Of a stretch of DNA of 64,000 bases, positions 45,067 to 54,353 are shown one piece after another (the stretch's first letter is position 1; every line of letters starts with the position of its first letter). This DNA is from Clostridia bacterium (GTDB lineage Bacteria; Bacillota; Clostridia; Oscillospirales; Acutalibacteraceae). A model generated the notes under the pieces. It had not been told where the DNA came from. It was given only the letters and a program-made list of their open reading frames with translations, and did not search any database. The stretch is from positions 1-64,000 of the forward strand of contig JAFRLW010000011.1 of assembly GCA_017431035.1 (NCBI GenBank). The letters run 5' to 3'. Made by a program: the position numbers and the translations under genes.

Positions 45067-45114
45067 TAATGGGGTTTTACCCCGCCTTTCCAAATGTATG
45101 AAAGGAAGATAACA

Positions 45115-45633
45115 ATGATATCCTATATTTTAGCGGCGGTAGTGGGTATTATCGTAATTGCGGTTGACCAGTATACGAAATACTTTGTCGCAAATAATTT
45201 CACTTTGGGTGAAGGCTCAAAGGTTTTAATTCCCAAAATCATAGATTTAATCTATGTCAAAAATGACGGCGGTGCTTGGGGTATGCTCGGTGGTTCTACC
45301 TGGCTTCTTTTGTCACTCACCGTGATTATTATGCTGATTTGTATCACCCTTTTGCTGAAATACGGTACAAAAAACAAGTTTATGTTTTGGGCTATCAGCC
45401 TTATTATAGCCGGCGGACTCGGTAATATGATAGACCGTATCTTCCGTGGCGGTTATGTTGTCGACTTTTTGCACTTCACGTTTTTTGACAGTTTCCCCGT
45501 TTTCAACATAGCCGACTGTTCTATAGTTATAGGCGGAGGAATGCTTCTTTTGTATCTTGTATTGGGAATAGTAAAAGAGTCAAAGAAAAACAGGGCGCAA
45601 AAAGCCCAAAACAGTAAAAATGAAGAAATATGA
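45115..45633 (+). CDS. lspA: Lipoprotein signal peptidase (signal peptidase II)
   Basis: Aspartic protease in the membrane that cuts lipoprotein signal peptides. Four TM helices; the catalytic aspartates lie in MIDRIFRGGYVVDFLHF and FNIADCSIVIG. ATG 45115 is preferred because AAAGGAAG lies 8 bases upstream; an ATG seven codons earlier has no ribosome site. Length is 172 aa. It is the predicted processor of the window's lipoproteins. It overlaps the next gene by 14 bases; lspA-rluD order is typical. Confidence 0.95.
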   Translation: MISYILAAVVGIIVIAVDQYTKYFVANNFTLGEGSKVLIPKIIDLIYVKNDGGAWGMLGGSTWLLLSLTVIIMLICITLLLKYGTKNKFMFWAISLIIAGGLGNMIDRIFRGGYVVDFLHFTFFDSFPVFNIADCSIVIGGGMLLLYLVLGIVKESKKNRAQKAQNSKNEEI

Positions 45634-46534
45634 TTTTGTTTTTGACGGCAACGAAGGTTGCCGTCTTGATGCGTATATAGCCGCCGCCACCGATATAACG
45701 AGGTCCCGTGCCGCCGCTATAATCGCCGAAAAGGGCGTTTTGGTAAACGGAGAAGAAAAGGCAAAAAACTACCGACTGAAAACGGGCGATAAGGTTAAAG
45801 TGGAGATAGCAGAGCCCAAGGCGTATCACGCTGTTGCAGAGGATATACCGCTTGATATAGTTTATGAGGACGAGTATTTGCTTGTTGTAAATAAACCTAA
45901 AGGTATGGTCGTTCATCCTGCCGCAGGAAATTATGAGAACACCCTTGTCAATGCGGTGCTTTATCACGCAAAGGGAGAACTTTCCGGCATTAACGGAGTT
46001 ATGCGACCGGGCATTCTCCACCGCATAGATAAAAATACAAGCGGACTTCTCCTTGTGGCAAAATGCGACCTCGCACACATTGACCTTGCCAGGCAGATAA
46101 AGGAGCATTCGCTCACAAGAGAGTATGAGGCGGTAGTTTACGGCAATATAAAAGAGGACGAGGGGGTTATTGACGCCCCGATAGGTCGCCACCCGGTAAA
46201 ACGAAAACAAATGGCGGTAACTCAAAAAAACTCAAAGCCGGCGAAAACGCATTTTTGGGTTATAAAAAGATACGGCAGTTTTACACATATAAGGTTAAAA
46301 CTCGAAACCGGCAGAACACATCAGATAAGGGTGCATATGGCTTATATCGGTCACCCTGTTGCAGGGGATGACGTTTACGGACCAAAAAAGGTGATAAAGT
46401 CGCTTGGCGGTCAGTGTTTACACGCTCGAAAAATCGGGTTTGTTCACCCTGTCACAAAAGAGTATATGGAGTTTACAAGTCCATTGCCGTCTTATTTTAC
46501 AGACTTTTTAGAGAAAGGGATAAAAAATGGGTAA
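45620..46534 (+). CDS. RluA-family (RluD-like) pseudouridine synthase
   Basis: Converts specific rRNA uridines to pseudouridine. An N-terminal S4 RNA-binding domain (about 14-75, with RSRAAAIIAEKGVLVNG) precedes the catalytic domain, where the Asp is in GILHRIDKNTSGLLLVA. VVNKPKGMVVHPAAGN and GRTHQIRVHM are further family motifs. Length is 304 aa. It is translated from inside the end of lspA and overlaps the HAD gene by 8 bases. The exact uridine targets are not determinable. Confidence 0.93.
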   Translation: MKKYDFVFDGNEGCRLDAYIAAATDITRSRAAAIIAEKGVLVNGEEKAKNYRLKTGDKVKVEIAEPKAYHAVAEDIPLDIVYEDEYLLVVNKPKGMVVHPAAGNYENTLVNAVLYHAKGELSGINGVMRPGILHRIDKNTSGLLLVAKCDLAHIDLARQIKEHSLTREYEAVVYGNIKEDEGVIDAPIGRHPVKRKQMAVTQKNSKPAKTHFWVIKRYGSFTHIRLKLETGRTHQIRVHMAYIGHPVAGDDVYGPKKVIKSLGGQCLHARKIGFVHPVTKEYMEFTSPLPSYFTDFLEKGIKNG

Positions 46535-47354
46535 GTTTTCAGGCTGTCTTTTGGCCTGCGATATTGACGGTACAACTTTATATAACGGCATTTTGCCCGA
46601 GAAGAATATTGAGGCGATAGAGCGTTTCAAAGCGGAGGGCGGCATTGTTTCAATAGCCACGGGAAGAACGGTTGCGGCTCTTTCCCCAATACTTAAACTA
46701 TATGACGGTTTCGGACCGAGTGTTGTCAGCAACGGAAGTATGATTTACGACCCCTCAAAAGATGAGGTTTTGTATGAGGTCACCTTAGACAGTTCGGAAC
46801 TTGACTGTATAAAGACCGCACTTAATACGACAGACACCGTAGGTGTTGAAATACACTCGGGTAAAAATGTTTATACAGTGAACGAAACTAAAGAAACCAT
46901 AGACCACCAGGTCTATGAAGAGATGTCGGCATTATCCTTTAATGATGGTATGTATGAAACGATAAAACCCAACAAAATCCTTTATCTTTATACCGACGAA
47001 GAGGAAAAACAAAAGGTCAATAAAAGGGTTAAAGAGGTTGGCAAAAAATCTGCTTTTTGCGATACGCTTGTCACCATTTACGGCAAGAAACGTCGCTATT
47101 TAGAGCAAATGCCTGAGGGTATTTCAAAGGCAGAGACGCTTATTAAAATGTGCGAAATGCTGAAAATCGATAAAAATAAACTTTTTGCCATAGGCGACGG
47201 GTTTAACGATATTGAAATGTTGTCCTTTGCTCATATTTCCGCTTGTCCCGCTGAGGCGCCCGACGAAGTAAAAGCGGCGGCGGATATGATTGTAAAAAGC
47301 GCTAAAGAGGGCGCCGTAGCCGATTTTATTGATTATTTATTTGACAGTATATGA
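46527..47354 (+). CDS. HAD superfamily hydrolase, Cof type
   Basis: Cytoplasmic phosphatase of HAD class IIB (Cof/YwpJ group). The nucleophile motif is ACDIDGTTLYNG, motif II is SIATGRT, and motif IV is AIGDGFNDIEMLSFA, with the cap domain between about 85 and 190. Length is 275 aa. Substrates in this group are sugar phosphates or related small molecules; the specific one is unknown. It ends the rightward block. Confidence 0.9.
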   Translation: MGKFSGCLLACDIDGTTLYNGILPEKNIEAIERFKAEGGIVSIATGRTVAALSPILKLYDGFGPSVVSNGSMIYDPSKDEVLYEVTLDSSELDCIKTALNTTDTVGVEIHSGKNVYTVNETKETIDHQVYEEMSALSFNDGMYETIKPNKILYLYTDEEEKQKVNKRVKEVGKKSAFCDTLVTIYGKKRRYLEQMPEGISKAETLIKMCEMLKIDKNKLFAIGDGFNDIEMLSFAHISACPAEAPDEVKAAADMIVKSAKEGAVADFIDYLFDSI

Positions 47355-47401
47355 AAAAAACTTTATAATCGGTCAACTTTTGCTCATTTTGTCTTAAATT
47401 G

Positions 47402-47430
47402 TTGATAAGATTAGACAGGTTTATTATAAT
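47402..47430 (+). promoter_or_regulatory. Promoter for the transketolase genes
   Basis: TTGATA (47402-47407), 17 bases, TATAAT (47425-47430), about 30 bases before the start codon. Confidence 0.8.
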
Positions 47431-47462
47431 TATTATAAACATTTGAAAAGGAGATTTCTTTG

Positions 47463-48296
47463 ATGGATAACAACACTAAGGCAGCGCTTATGCGTACGGC
47501 TTGTAAAGTTCGTATGAACATTATCGAGAGCGTTCACGCTGCAAAATCCGGACACACCGGAGGCAGTCTATCTTCTGCCGATATTATGACATATCTTTAT
47601 TTCAAAGAGATGAACATTGACCCTGATAATCCCGAAATGGAAAACAGAGACCGCTTTGTTCTTTCTAAAGGTCACGCCGCACCCGTTCTTTATGCCACTC
47701 TTGCGGAAAGAGGCTTTTTCGATAAGGAAGAACTGTTAAAACTCCGCAAACCCGACTCTTTTTTGCAAGGTCACCCCGATAAAAAGCATACACCGGGCGT
47801 TGATATTTCGTCAGGGTCACTCGGACAGGGCGTTTCGGCGGCTTGCGGTATGGCTCTTTCTTCAAAACATTTCGGCTTAGGGTTTAACGTTTATGCCCTG
47901 CTTGGCGACGGAGAACTTGAGGAGGGAGAAGTTTGGGAGGCGGCTATGTTTGCCGGAAATAAAAACCTTTCAAACCTCACTTTGTTTGTTGATTATAACG
48001 GACTTCAAATCGACGGTTCAATAAAAGAGGTCAACTCCGCCGAGCCTATCGACCAGAAGTTTAAGGCGTTTAATTTCCACGTTATATCTATTGACGGACA
48101 CGATATGGAACAGATAGAAAAGGCGCTAATTGAGGCACACTCGGTTGACAAACCCGTTGCAATTATCGCCCACACAACAAAGGGCAAAGGCGTTTCTTTT
48201 GCCGAGAATCAGGTTTCCTGGCACGGCAAAGCGCCAAACGATACCGAATACGAACAGGCTATGCGTGAACTAAAAGACGCATACGATAAAATATAA
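47463..48296 (+). CDS. Transketolase, N-terminal subunit
   Basis: Thiamine-diphosphate-binding half of a split transketolase, for the non-oxidative pentose phosphate pathway. Markers are SAKSGHTGGSLSSADI-like near residue 28, RFVLSKGHAAPVLYATLA, the SGSLGQG motif and the ThDP motif LLGDGELEEGEVWEAA. Length is 277 aa. ATG 47463 is chosen for AAAGGAG (47447-47453); a TTG one codon earlier is less likely. The C-terminal subunit gene follows 12 bases later. Confidence 0.95.
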   Translation: MDNNTKAALMRTACKVRMNIIESVHAAKSGHTGGSLSSADIMTYLYFKEMNIDPDNPEMENRDRFVLSKGHAAPVLYATLAERGFFDKEELLKLRKPDSFLQGHPDKKHTPGVDISSGSLGQGVSAACGMALSSKHFGLGFNVYALLGDGELEEGEVWEAAMFAGNKNLSNLTLFVDYNGLQIDGSIKEVNSAEPIDQKFKAFNFHVISIDGHDMEQIEKALIEAHSVDKPVAIIAHTTKGKGVSFAENQVSWHGKAPNDTEYEQAMRELKDAYDKI

Positions 48297-48308
48297 GGGG
48301 GCGTTATT

Positions 48309-49250
48309 ATGAGTGAAGAGATTAAAAAGATGGCCACCCGTGATTCCTACGGAGATGCGCTTGTCGAACTCGGCAAAGAGAGAGATGACTTTATCGTTCT
48401 TGACGCCGACCTTGCCGACGCCACCAAAACTGGAAAGTTCAAAAAAGCCTTTCCCGATAGATTTTATGACTGCGGTATAGCCGAGCAAAACCTTATCAAC
48501 GTTGCTTGCGGTGTTGCTTCAACCGGCAAAAGAGTTTTTGCAAGTTCTTTTGCTATGTTTGCCGCAGGCAGAGCCTATGAGAATATCAGAAACGGTGCAG
48601 GATACCCCCACCTTAATGTAATCGTCGCTGCAACCCACGCCGGTATCACCGTAGGTGAAGACGGCGCCACCCACCAGTGCAACGAGGATATCGCCCTTAT
48701 GCGTACTATCCCCGGTATGACGGTTATTTGTCCTGCTGACGATACCGAGAGTAAACAGGCTGTAAGAGCCGCTATGGAAATAGACGGCCCCGTATATCTC
48801 CGCTTTTCAAGAGCGGCTTCACCCGTTATATTTGATGAGAGTGATGAGTTTACGGTAGGCAAAGCGAAAACTGTCAGAGAGGGTAAGGATATAACCATTA
48901 TCTCTATCGGTATTTTGACCGCAGAGGCAATCGCCGCCGCCGATTCCCTTAAATCAGAGGGCATTTCGGCAAGGGTGCTTAATATCCACACCATAAAGCC
49001 TATCGATAAAGAGGCGATTATAAAAGCCGCAAAAGAAACAGGCAAGATAATCACAGTCGAAGAACACAGCATAATTGGCGGACTCGGAAGCGCCGTATGT
49101 GACGTCGTTTGCGAGGAATATCCCGTTCCGGTTTATAAAATGGGTGTTCCCGATTGTTTCGGTTATTCCGCTTCGGCTGATTACTTGTTAGACGCTTTCA
49201 AACTCCGTGCAAAAGATATTGCAGAAAAAGCAAAAGAAGTTTTAGGCTGA
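48309..49250 (+). CDS. Transketolase, C-terminal subunit
   Basis: Completes the split transketolase with the pyrimidine-binding and C-terminal domains. Markers are MATRDSYGDALVELGKE, FYDCGIAEQNLINVACG, ATHAGITVGEDGATHQC and VEEHSIIGGLGSAV. Length is 313 aa. Co-transcribed with the N-terminal subunit; a terminator follows. The split form is common in Clostridia. Confidence 0.95.
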   Translation: MSEEIKKMATRDSYGDALVELGKERDDFIVLDADLADATKTGKFKKAFPDRFYDCGIAEQNLINVACGVASTGKRVFASSFAMFAAGRAYENIRNGAGYPHLNVIVAATHAGITVGEDGATHQCNEDIALMRTIPGMTVICPADDTESKQAVRAAMEIDGPVYLRFSRAASPVIFDESDEFTVGKAKTVREGKDITIISIGILTAEAIAAADSLKSEGISARVLNIHTIKPIDKEAIIKAAKETGKIITVEEHSIIGGLGSAVCDVVCEEYPVPVYKMGVPDCFGYSASADYLLDAFKLRAKDIAEKAKEVLG

Positions 49251-49260
49251 GATTAGAATA

Positions 49261-49303
49261 AAAAAACGTGCCGAAGTTTAACTCCGGCACGTTTTTATTT
49301 TTT
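49261..49303. terminator. Terminator between transketolase and the glycoside hydrolase
   Basis: AAAAAACGTGCCG (49261-49273) pairs with CGGCACGTTTTT (49285-49296) around a 10-base loop, followed by ATTTTTTG. It sits between convergent genes and may act in both directions. Confidence 0.9.
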
Positions 49304-49305
49304 GC

Positions 49306-51339
49306 TTATTCAAATCTCATAATTGCATAAGAGGTGTTTTCGGGTAAAGTGACGGTTATTTTTTTACCGTCCTTTTCTATTTTTGCCTCGCCGTCGGTTA
49401 TGGGGGTGTAAACCGTGAGGTTTTTGTCTGTTTCAAACACAACTTTTTGGTCTACACCTATCGGTTTTACCTTTGTAATAAGGTTTACACGGCTTCTGTG
49501 GAAACGTATTTTATCGAGTTCCTCATCAATCTCGGTGTCAAAGTCGGCGGCTATAAACTGGAAGACGTCGGCAGTGTCATCTGCAAAACGGTTGACAAAA
49601 TATCCGTTTTGCAATACAAGGTCGATAGCCTCAGAGCCGATTGCTTCTTTCAGCACCTTTTCAAAGCCCTCAAAAAAGGCGGAATCACTCGCTCTGTGAG
49701 CATTAAAGCGAACGCCGTTTTTAAGAGTTGTCCACTCGCCTTCTAAGTAGGGGAAGGTGGTATCGGTAACCCAAGCGGCAGATTTATGCCAAACTTTATC
49801 TCTGATTTTTGAGAAGAAGTCGGGTGCGGCGCAACCCGGTCTATCCGGCAGGTCTTTTGAGTTGTTGACCTCGTCAAGTCCCGTATAACCGAGTGCAAAG
49901 ACCTTTCCGCCCGCTTTTATATAATTTTCCATATCCTTTATTTCTTCATCTGTAAAGGCGATAACCGAGGGCAGTATAACCGCTTTCATTTTATCAGCCG
50001 ACTTCGGAAAATGAACTATTGTTTCGGTACAAAATCCGCCCTTTAGAAGTGAGAGCAGGGTCGCCGAATAATCTTTGAAGAAACCGCCCACAGTCGCACC
50101 GAAGAAGGTGGTGTTTTTGGTGGTGTAGGAGTAGTAAACGCCTACGTTTGCCGCCGTTTCGAGTGCGAAAAGTTCGGGATGTTCTTTTTCAAAGGTAAAT
50201 ACTTTTTTGGTAAGTTCGGCTTCGTTAGGCAGTTTTGCCAAAATATCTTTTTTAAGTCCAAGACGTGGCTTTAGAGTAGACATATAACAGTCGGCGCCGA
50301 CAAACTTATTGACCGCCCAAATTATTTCGGCGGAAGGCTCGGTGAAACCGTAACCCGTACCGAAACATCTAACTCCCTTTTCTTTTGCAACCGCCGAGTG
50401 AAGCGAACTGTCAACTATCTTTTTAGACATATCAGCGTTAACGGTGACAGGGTCTTTTTTATAGGCGGGGGTATTACCGCAAAGTTCAAGGTTTGCATAG
50501 TTGCAACCACGCAAAAATTGTCTGACGTCGGCGCCAGAGCCTATGGAGTTAGGCGGTGCGCTGGCGTTACCGCAGGCGGTGAGAACAAAGTCACTAGGCA
50601 GTGCGGCACGGAGTTTTTCATAAAAATTACCGCTCGCCTCAAAACGAAGTTCAATCCACTCTTTGAAATCGGGGTTTGAGAAATTGCCCCAAAACTCAGT
50701 ATCATACATATCGGGCAGGTCGTGGCCCGTGCGGCGTTTGAACTCGGCTTTACAATGCGGACAAGCGCAGGAGTTCATATGCATATAGTTTACGGCGTCA
50801 TCCGCCATAAGTCCGTCTATGCCGGTGTCGCGGACCAAGCGCTTTGCATAAGAGGTATAAGCCTCGATATAATCGGGGTTGCGGTAGCAAAAGCCCTCTG
50901 CCGCATACTGCGGATACTGTAGAGGCTCACCCGTTTTTACGTCTATCATACGCCAGTCGTTAAGTTTTTTGCCCTCATATTCCCAGGAAGCCGCCGCTTC
51001 ACGTGAGGGGGAGAAGGGAATATGCGGTTGAGAATGGACCATACAGCGTTCCATTTCCTCAGTGGTAGAATATCTGTGAACAAGGTTGACCGAGTGGTGA
51101 TCAAATAGTTTGATACCGTATTTGTGCAACTCATCGGCTATGGCTTTTATATATGAATGAAGTATTGTGAAATAGGGCAACCAGTCAAAACGGAAATGCG
51201 CTCCGTAAAGTATAACCGTATCCACGTTGCTCTCATATAGTTCTTTTGCATACTTCCTTATCTTGTCCTTGCCATCCTCACTTGGCCAGTTGAGGTCTTC
51301 AAGACTGTACCACCAGGCAGCAATTCTTCGAGTTTGCAT
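49306..51339 (-). CDS. GH42-like glycoside hydrolase (putative)
   Basis: Large cytoplasmic protein (677 aa) with an N-terminal TIM-barrel-like part (about 1-370) and a beta-galactosidase-trimerisation-like domain (about 380-560), as in GH42-related enzymes. Visible motifs are RRIAAWWYSLEDLNWP, YRNPDYIEAYTSYAKRLV, GIDGLMADDAVNYMH and CACPHCKAEF, a cysteine cluster seen in GH42-type zinc sites. There is no signal peptide. AAAGGAG lies 9 bases before ATG 51339. It is divergent from an AraC regulator, a typical sugar-utilisation pairing. The substrate is unknown. Confidence 0.72.
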   Translation of the reverse strand: MQTRRIAAWWYSLEDLNWPSEDGKDKIRKYAKELYESNVDTVILYGAHFRFDWLPYFTILHSYIKAIADELHKYGIKLFDHHSVNLVHRYSTTEEMERCMVHSQPHIPFSPSREAAASWEYEGKKLNDWRMIDVKTGEPLQYPQYAAEGFCYRNPDYIEAYTSYAKRLVRDTGIDGLMADDAVNYMHMNSCACPHCKAEFKRRTGHDLPDMYDTEFWGNFSNPDFKEWIELRFEASGNFYEKLRAALPSDFVLTACGNASAPPNSIGSGADVRQFLRGCNYANLELCGNTPAYKKDPVTVNADMSKKIVDSSLHSAVAKEKGVRCFGTGYGFTEPSAEIIWAVNKFVGADCYMSTLKPRLGLKKDILAKLPNEAELTKKVFTFEKEHPELFALETAANVGVYYSYTTKNTTFFGATVGGFFKDYSATLLSLLKGGFCTETIVHFPKSADKMKAVILPSVIAFTDEEIKDMENYIKAGGKVFALGYTGLDEVNNSKDLPDRPGCAAPDFFSKIRDKVWHKSAAWVTDTTFPYLEGEWTTLKNGVRFNAHRASDSAFFEGFEKVLKEAIGSEAIDLVLQNGYFVNRFADDTADVFQFIAADFDTEIDEELDKIRFHRSRVNLITKVKPIGVDQKVVFETDKNLTVYTPITDGEAKIEKDGKKITVTLPENTSYAIMRFE

Positions 51340-51367
51340 AATCAAATCTCCTTTTTAGTTACTCTGA

Positions 51368-51408
51368 TTGACATAAACTTAATTATATGATATATTAAAA
51401 ATTGTCAA
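51368..51408. promoter_or_regulatory. Overlapping divergent promoters of the AraC gene and the hydrolase
   Basis: Rightward: TTGACA (51368-51373), 17 bases, TATATT (51391-51396). Leftward on the minus strand: TTGACA (51403-51408), 15 bases, TATAAT (51382-51387). The two -35 boxes are inverted and bracket both -10 boxes, so occupancy should be exclusive, a natural point for AraC control. Confidence 0.7.
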
Positions 51409-51460
51409 AATAATACCAAGATTTTACTTGTTTTATTAGATTTCTTATCCGGAGGGCATT

Positions 51461-52270
51461 ATGGATAAATTCGTTCTTCCGCAACTTATTTCCACCGGGC
51501 TTTATAATTCAAGGGTTGTATATAAAAGCCTCAAATATTCACGAAAGCGAACAACTACGCTTTTTGAAATAGAGTTGCCTATTGAAAATATGGGTAAGTC
51601 TTTTATCGACGATAAAAGTCGGGACGCCTCGGTTGATACCATACTTTGTGTAAAACCAAATCAGGTAAGATATACAAAACTTCACTACAAATGCCTTTAC
51701 GTTCATTTTATGATAAACGAGGGGATTTTGTATGACTGCCTTATGAGTTTGCCGAACTTTATCACGGTTAAGAACAAAGAGAAATACGTAAATCTTCTCA
51801 AAAACATAGATAAGTATAACCAGCCGGGAAGCAAAATGGATGTTGTTATGGCGCAAAGCAGTCTTTTGGAACTTATTTATCTGCTGCAAAAAGACGCCGT
51901 TTATCAGGCAAAGAGCGTTTCTTCCGATTTCGGCAACCGCCGTGTTATAGAGGAAGCAATAAAATATATAAACGAAAACCTATCCTCAAAACTGACGCTT
52001 CAAATTGTTTCGGATAAAGTGTCGCTAAGCCCCGTGTATTTCCATAAACTTTTCAAAATGTCGACAGGGCTGACACTCAGAGAATACGTTGAAGATTTGA
52101 GAATTAAAAAAGCCGCCGATTATATTATTTCCACAAACAAGACCCTTGCGGAAATTGCTTATGAATGCGGGTTTTCTTCCCAGTCATACTTTAGTTATAC
52201 CTTTAAGCGCAGGATGAAACAAACGCCCGGAAGTTACGTCAAAAACGCTTATGAGAAATATGATATATAG
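51461..52270 (+). CDS. AraC-family transcriptional regulator
   Basis: 269 aa. The N-terminal part (about 1-150) is a likely cupin-type ligand domain. The C-terminal AraC DNA-binding domain has two helix-turn-helices, including LTLQIVSDKVSLSPVYFHKLFK and the family signature LAEIAYECGFSSQSYFSYTFKR-MKQTPGSY. GGAGGG precedes the ATG. It is divergent from the GH42-like gene and is predicted to regulate it in response to a sugar. Confidence 0.9.
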   Translation: MDKFVLPQLISTGLYNSRVVYKSLKYSRKRTTTLFEIELPIENMGKSFIDDKSRDASVDTILCVKPNQVRYTKLHYKCLYVHFMINEGILYDCLMSLPNFITVKNKEKYVNLLKNIDKYNQPGSKMDVVMAQSSLLELIYLLQKDAVYQAKSVSSDFGNRRVIEEAIKYINENLSSKLTLQIVSDKVSLSPVYFHKLFKMSTGLTLREYVEDLRIKKAADYIISTNKTLAEIAYECGFSSQSYFSYTFKRRMKQTPGSYVKNAYEKYDI

Positions 52271-52290
52271 TATTTCCAAAATCTTGTTTA

Positions 52291-52319
52291 TTGACAAAAT
52301 ATTATATTTATGATATAAA
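52291..52319 (+). promoter_or_regulatory. Promoter for the small lipoprotein
   Basis: TTGACA (52291-52296), 17 bases ending in TGA, TATAAA (52314-52319): a strong extended promoter for a single small gene. Confidence 0.82.
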
Positions 52320-52365
52320 ATAATTAGATAATAAAGATTTGAAAAGAGATAGTGAAGGTGATTTT

Positions 52366-52620
52366 ATGAAGAAACTATTAGCCGTTTTATTGACGCTCAT
52401 TTTTGTGTTATCACTTTGCGCATGCAGTAAAAAAACGAGTACAGATATAGAGGAAACGGAGTCGGAAGTGGTTTATTCCGAAATTGCCGAGGGTGAAACC
52501 GGTGAAGGCGAGCCTGAAGTTGAAGAGGAAGTAGGCGACCCCGAAGAATCTTCAGAACTGCCAACCGAGAGTGAAGTTGTTGAAGATGATACTTCCGTTA
52601 CAGTTGATGAAGACATATAA
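52366..52620 (+). CDS. Small acidic lipoprotein, unknown function
   Basis: 84 aa. A short signal peptide ends in the lipobox L-C-A-C, then KKTST, then an almost purely acidic Glu/Thr/Val/Ser-rich tail. ATG 52366 is chosen for AAGGTG just upstream. It is monocistronic between its own strong promoter and terminator. It looks like a disordered, surface-tethered polyanion; no family is recognisable. Confidence 0.75.
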   Translation: MKKLLAVLLTLIFVLSLCACSKKTSTDIEETESEVVYSEIAEGETGEGEPEVEEEVGDPEESSELPTESEVVEDDTSVTVDEDI

Positions 52621-52638
52621 AAAGATAAATTAAGAATT

Positions 52639-52670
52639 AAGGCGTGGAAAAATCCACGCCTTTTTTATTT
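52639..52670. terminator. Terminator after the small lipoprotein
   Basis: AAGGCGTGGA (52639-52648) and TCCACGCCTT (52653-52662) form a 10-bp stem with AAAA loop, followed by TTTTATTT. It faces the end of the leftward operon too. Confidence 0.9.
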
Positions 52671-53142
52671 ATGATATTAATGCACCAACGCCATAGGTCG
52701 TAAACGCAACAATAATACCTGCGACAACAACTCCCAAAAATATAGCGGGAAAAGCACGTTTTAAGCGCATATCAAGCATAGCCGCCACTAAAGCGCCGGT
52801 CCAGGCGCCTGTGCCCGGAAGGGGTATGGCAACAAGGATAAACAGTCCCCAAAAGGTATATCTTTTAACCGCTTCGGATTTTTTCTCCGCTCTGTTTTCA
52901 AGGGCGGTGATAAATCCGTCAAGTTTCGGGATTTTGCGCCGTAAAAATGCAAATATCTTTCTTATAAAAATAATGATAAACGGCACGGGAATAAGGTTTC
53001 CGATAATGGAAACCAAAACCGCAGCAAATATATTCACACCGCTGCTGTATGCGAAAGGCACCGCACCTCTGAGTTCCACGACCGGTATCATGGAAATCAA
53101 AAAGGTGTAAACAATTTTACCGAAATAACTTTCAAAAAACAT
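52669..53142 (-). CDS. Putative small multidrug export protein (COG2426)
   Basis: 157 aa membrane protein of the Sm_multidrug_ex family (COG2426), whose transport role is annotated but poorly tested. Four or five TM helices, with the conserved ISMIPVVELRGAVPFAY near the start and IPLPGTGAWTGALVAA in the middle, the family's two signature loops. It is the last gene of the leftward iscS-thiI operon, 4 bases after the preceding gene. Confidence 0.85.
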   Translation of the reverse strand: MFFESYFGKIVYTFLISMIPVVELRGAVPFAYSSGVNIFAAVLVSIIGNLIPVPFIIIFIRKIFAFLRRKIPKLDGFITALENRAEKKSEAVKRYTFWGLFILVAIPLPGTGAWTGALVAAMLDMRLKRAFPAIFLGVVVAGIIVAFTTYGVGALIS

Positions 53143-53146
53143 TCAA

Positions 53147-54340
53147 TCAAAATCTCCAAAATAACCTATTGATTTTCATTTTTGCAGAAAACAAACTTGT
53201 TATATAGTCGACGGGATTTATTCCGTCTTTAAGAGGAGTATAAACAAGAAAATATCCAAGCAATAAAAGTGTGGCAAATAATAGCACCGCAATAATAATT
53301 ATTGCTTTATTTATGGATTTATTCTTCTTTTCTTCCTGTTCAGAAAGAAAGTAAGGCTCGTCTCCGACAAAATTGATGTCGCCGGTGTCTTTGAGGTAGT
53401 CGTTCAAATTGATTGTGTCTGATGAGTTATCGTCAACAGCTGCGCCTGCGGCTTCAGCCTCGCCGGCGGTATTGTCATCATCTATTGTAAAATCAATTTG
53501 AGGCTCAAAATCAATTTCGGTTTCAATGTTATTATCATCAAGAGAAGACTCTGTTTGACTGCTTTCGGCGTCGTTATCCGGCGTTTCTTTTTCCTCTTCG
53601 GCCTCATCGCTTTTATCATTTGCATAAAGGGTTTCGCCTATTGTGCTGCTAAGGTCGTTTAACTCCTCGGCAACGGCTTTAAGCGCCTCGTCAGAGGGTG
53701 CAAAAGCAGTATATTCGTCTTGTTCTTCTTGCCTATCCTCTTCACTAAAATCAACAACTTCGCCTTCAAAAGCAGAGTTTTCCGTATTTTCGGGTGTGTT
53801 TTCCGCCTTTTCGGTTTCGCTGTCCTCATTAGAACTTTCGGCAGGTTTAGTGAGTACGGCTGAGCCGCTGTTTTGTCTTATTTCAAGAATGCTCACTTCT
53901 TTAATATACTGGTGAACAAGGTTTTGCATTATATCTTTTCTAACGTCCCTGTTTTCAGAGAGAATAATAATCGTCTGCGGACCGCTCTCGATTATTATTC
54001 CGCCGAAAATACCGGATGATGAAACAAGCGGAACCGAGCCGTCGATTATCTCAACGTTCATATCCTGCGCAATGCCGTATTCTGCGGTATCAATAACTAC
54101 CGTCTTTTTGTGGGTGGCTTTAGCGGTTATTCGGATTAGTCCCTCATCGCCGTAGATAGAACCGCAAACGATAATTATTTTGCTTCTTGTAACGGCTTTT
54201 GCCAAAGCGTTAATAAAATCTTTTGTTCCGGTTGTAACGGTTTTGAATAAACGCATTTGACAACAAGCGCCCAAATTGAACTCAAGTTCAAAATCGGCAG
54301 GAGACTGGTTGTATATAACGTCAACCCTCATATTTGGCAT
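53147..54340 (-). CDS. Membrane-anchored protein with degenerate MoCF/CinA-like domain
   Basis: About 397 aa. The N-terminal domain (about 1-160) has the order of elements of MoCF/CinA-N domains: a TTGTKDFINALAKAVTRSKI helix, a strand ending IIIVCGS, then GIFGGIIIESGPQTIIILS followed by a helix. The usual GGLGPT-DD and LPG-P-E motifs are lost. An acidic, Glu/Asp/Ser-rich linker (about 165-330) leads to one TM helix (about 345-367) and a short outer tail. ATG 54340 is preferred: AAGGG abuts the ATG at 54349. It follows thiI by 13 bases. Confidence 0.6.
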   Translation of the reverse strand: MPNMRVDVIYNQSPADFELEFNLGACCQMRLFKTVTTGTKDFINALAKAVTRSKIIIVCGSIYGDEGLIRITAKATHKKTVVIDTAEYGIAQDMNVEIIDGSVPLVSSSGIFGGIIIESGPQTIIILSENRDVRKDIMQNLVHQYIKEVSILEIRQNSGSAVLTKPAESSNEDSETEKAENTPENTENSAFEGEVVDFSEEDRQEEQDEYTAFAPSDEALKAVAEELNDLSSTIGETLYANDKSDEAEEEKETPDNDAESSQTESSLDDNNIETEIDFEPQIDFTIDDDNTAGEAEAAGAAVDDNSSDTINLNDYLKDTGDINFVGDEPYFLSEQEEKKNKSINKAIIIIAVLLFATLLLLGYFLVYTPLKDGINPVDYITSLFSAKMKINRLFWRF

Positions 54341-54353
54341 AACACTCATCCCT

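Noticed and set aside
45071..45083. GGGG-TTTTA-CCCC hairpin between sepF and lspA as a terminator
   Set aside because: The stem is 4-5 bp and no T-run follows; it may only modulate lspA translation.
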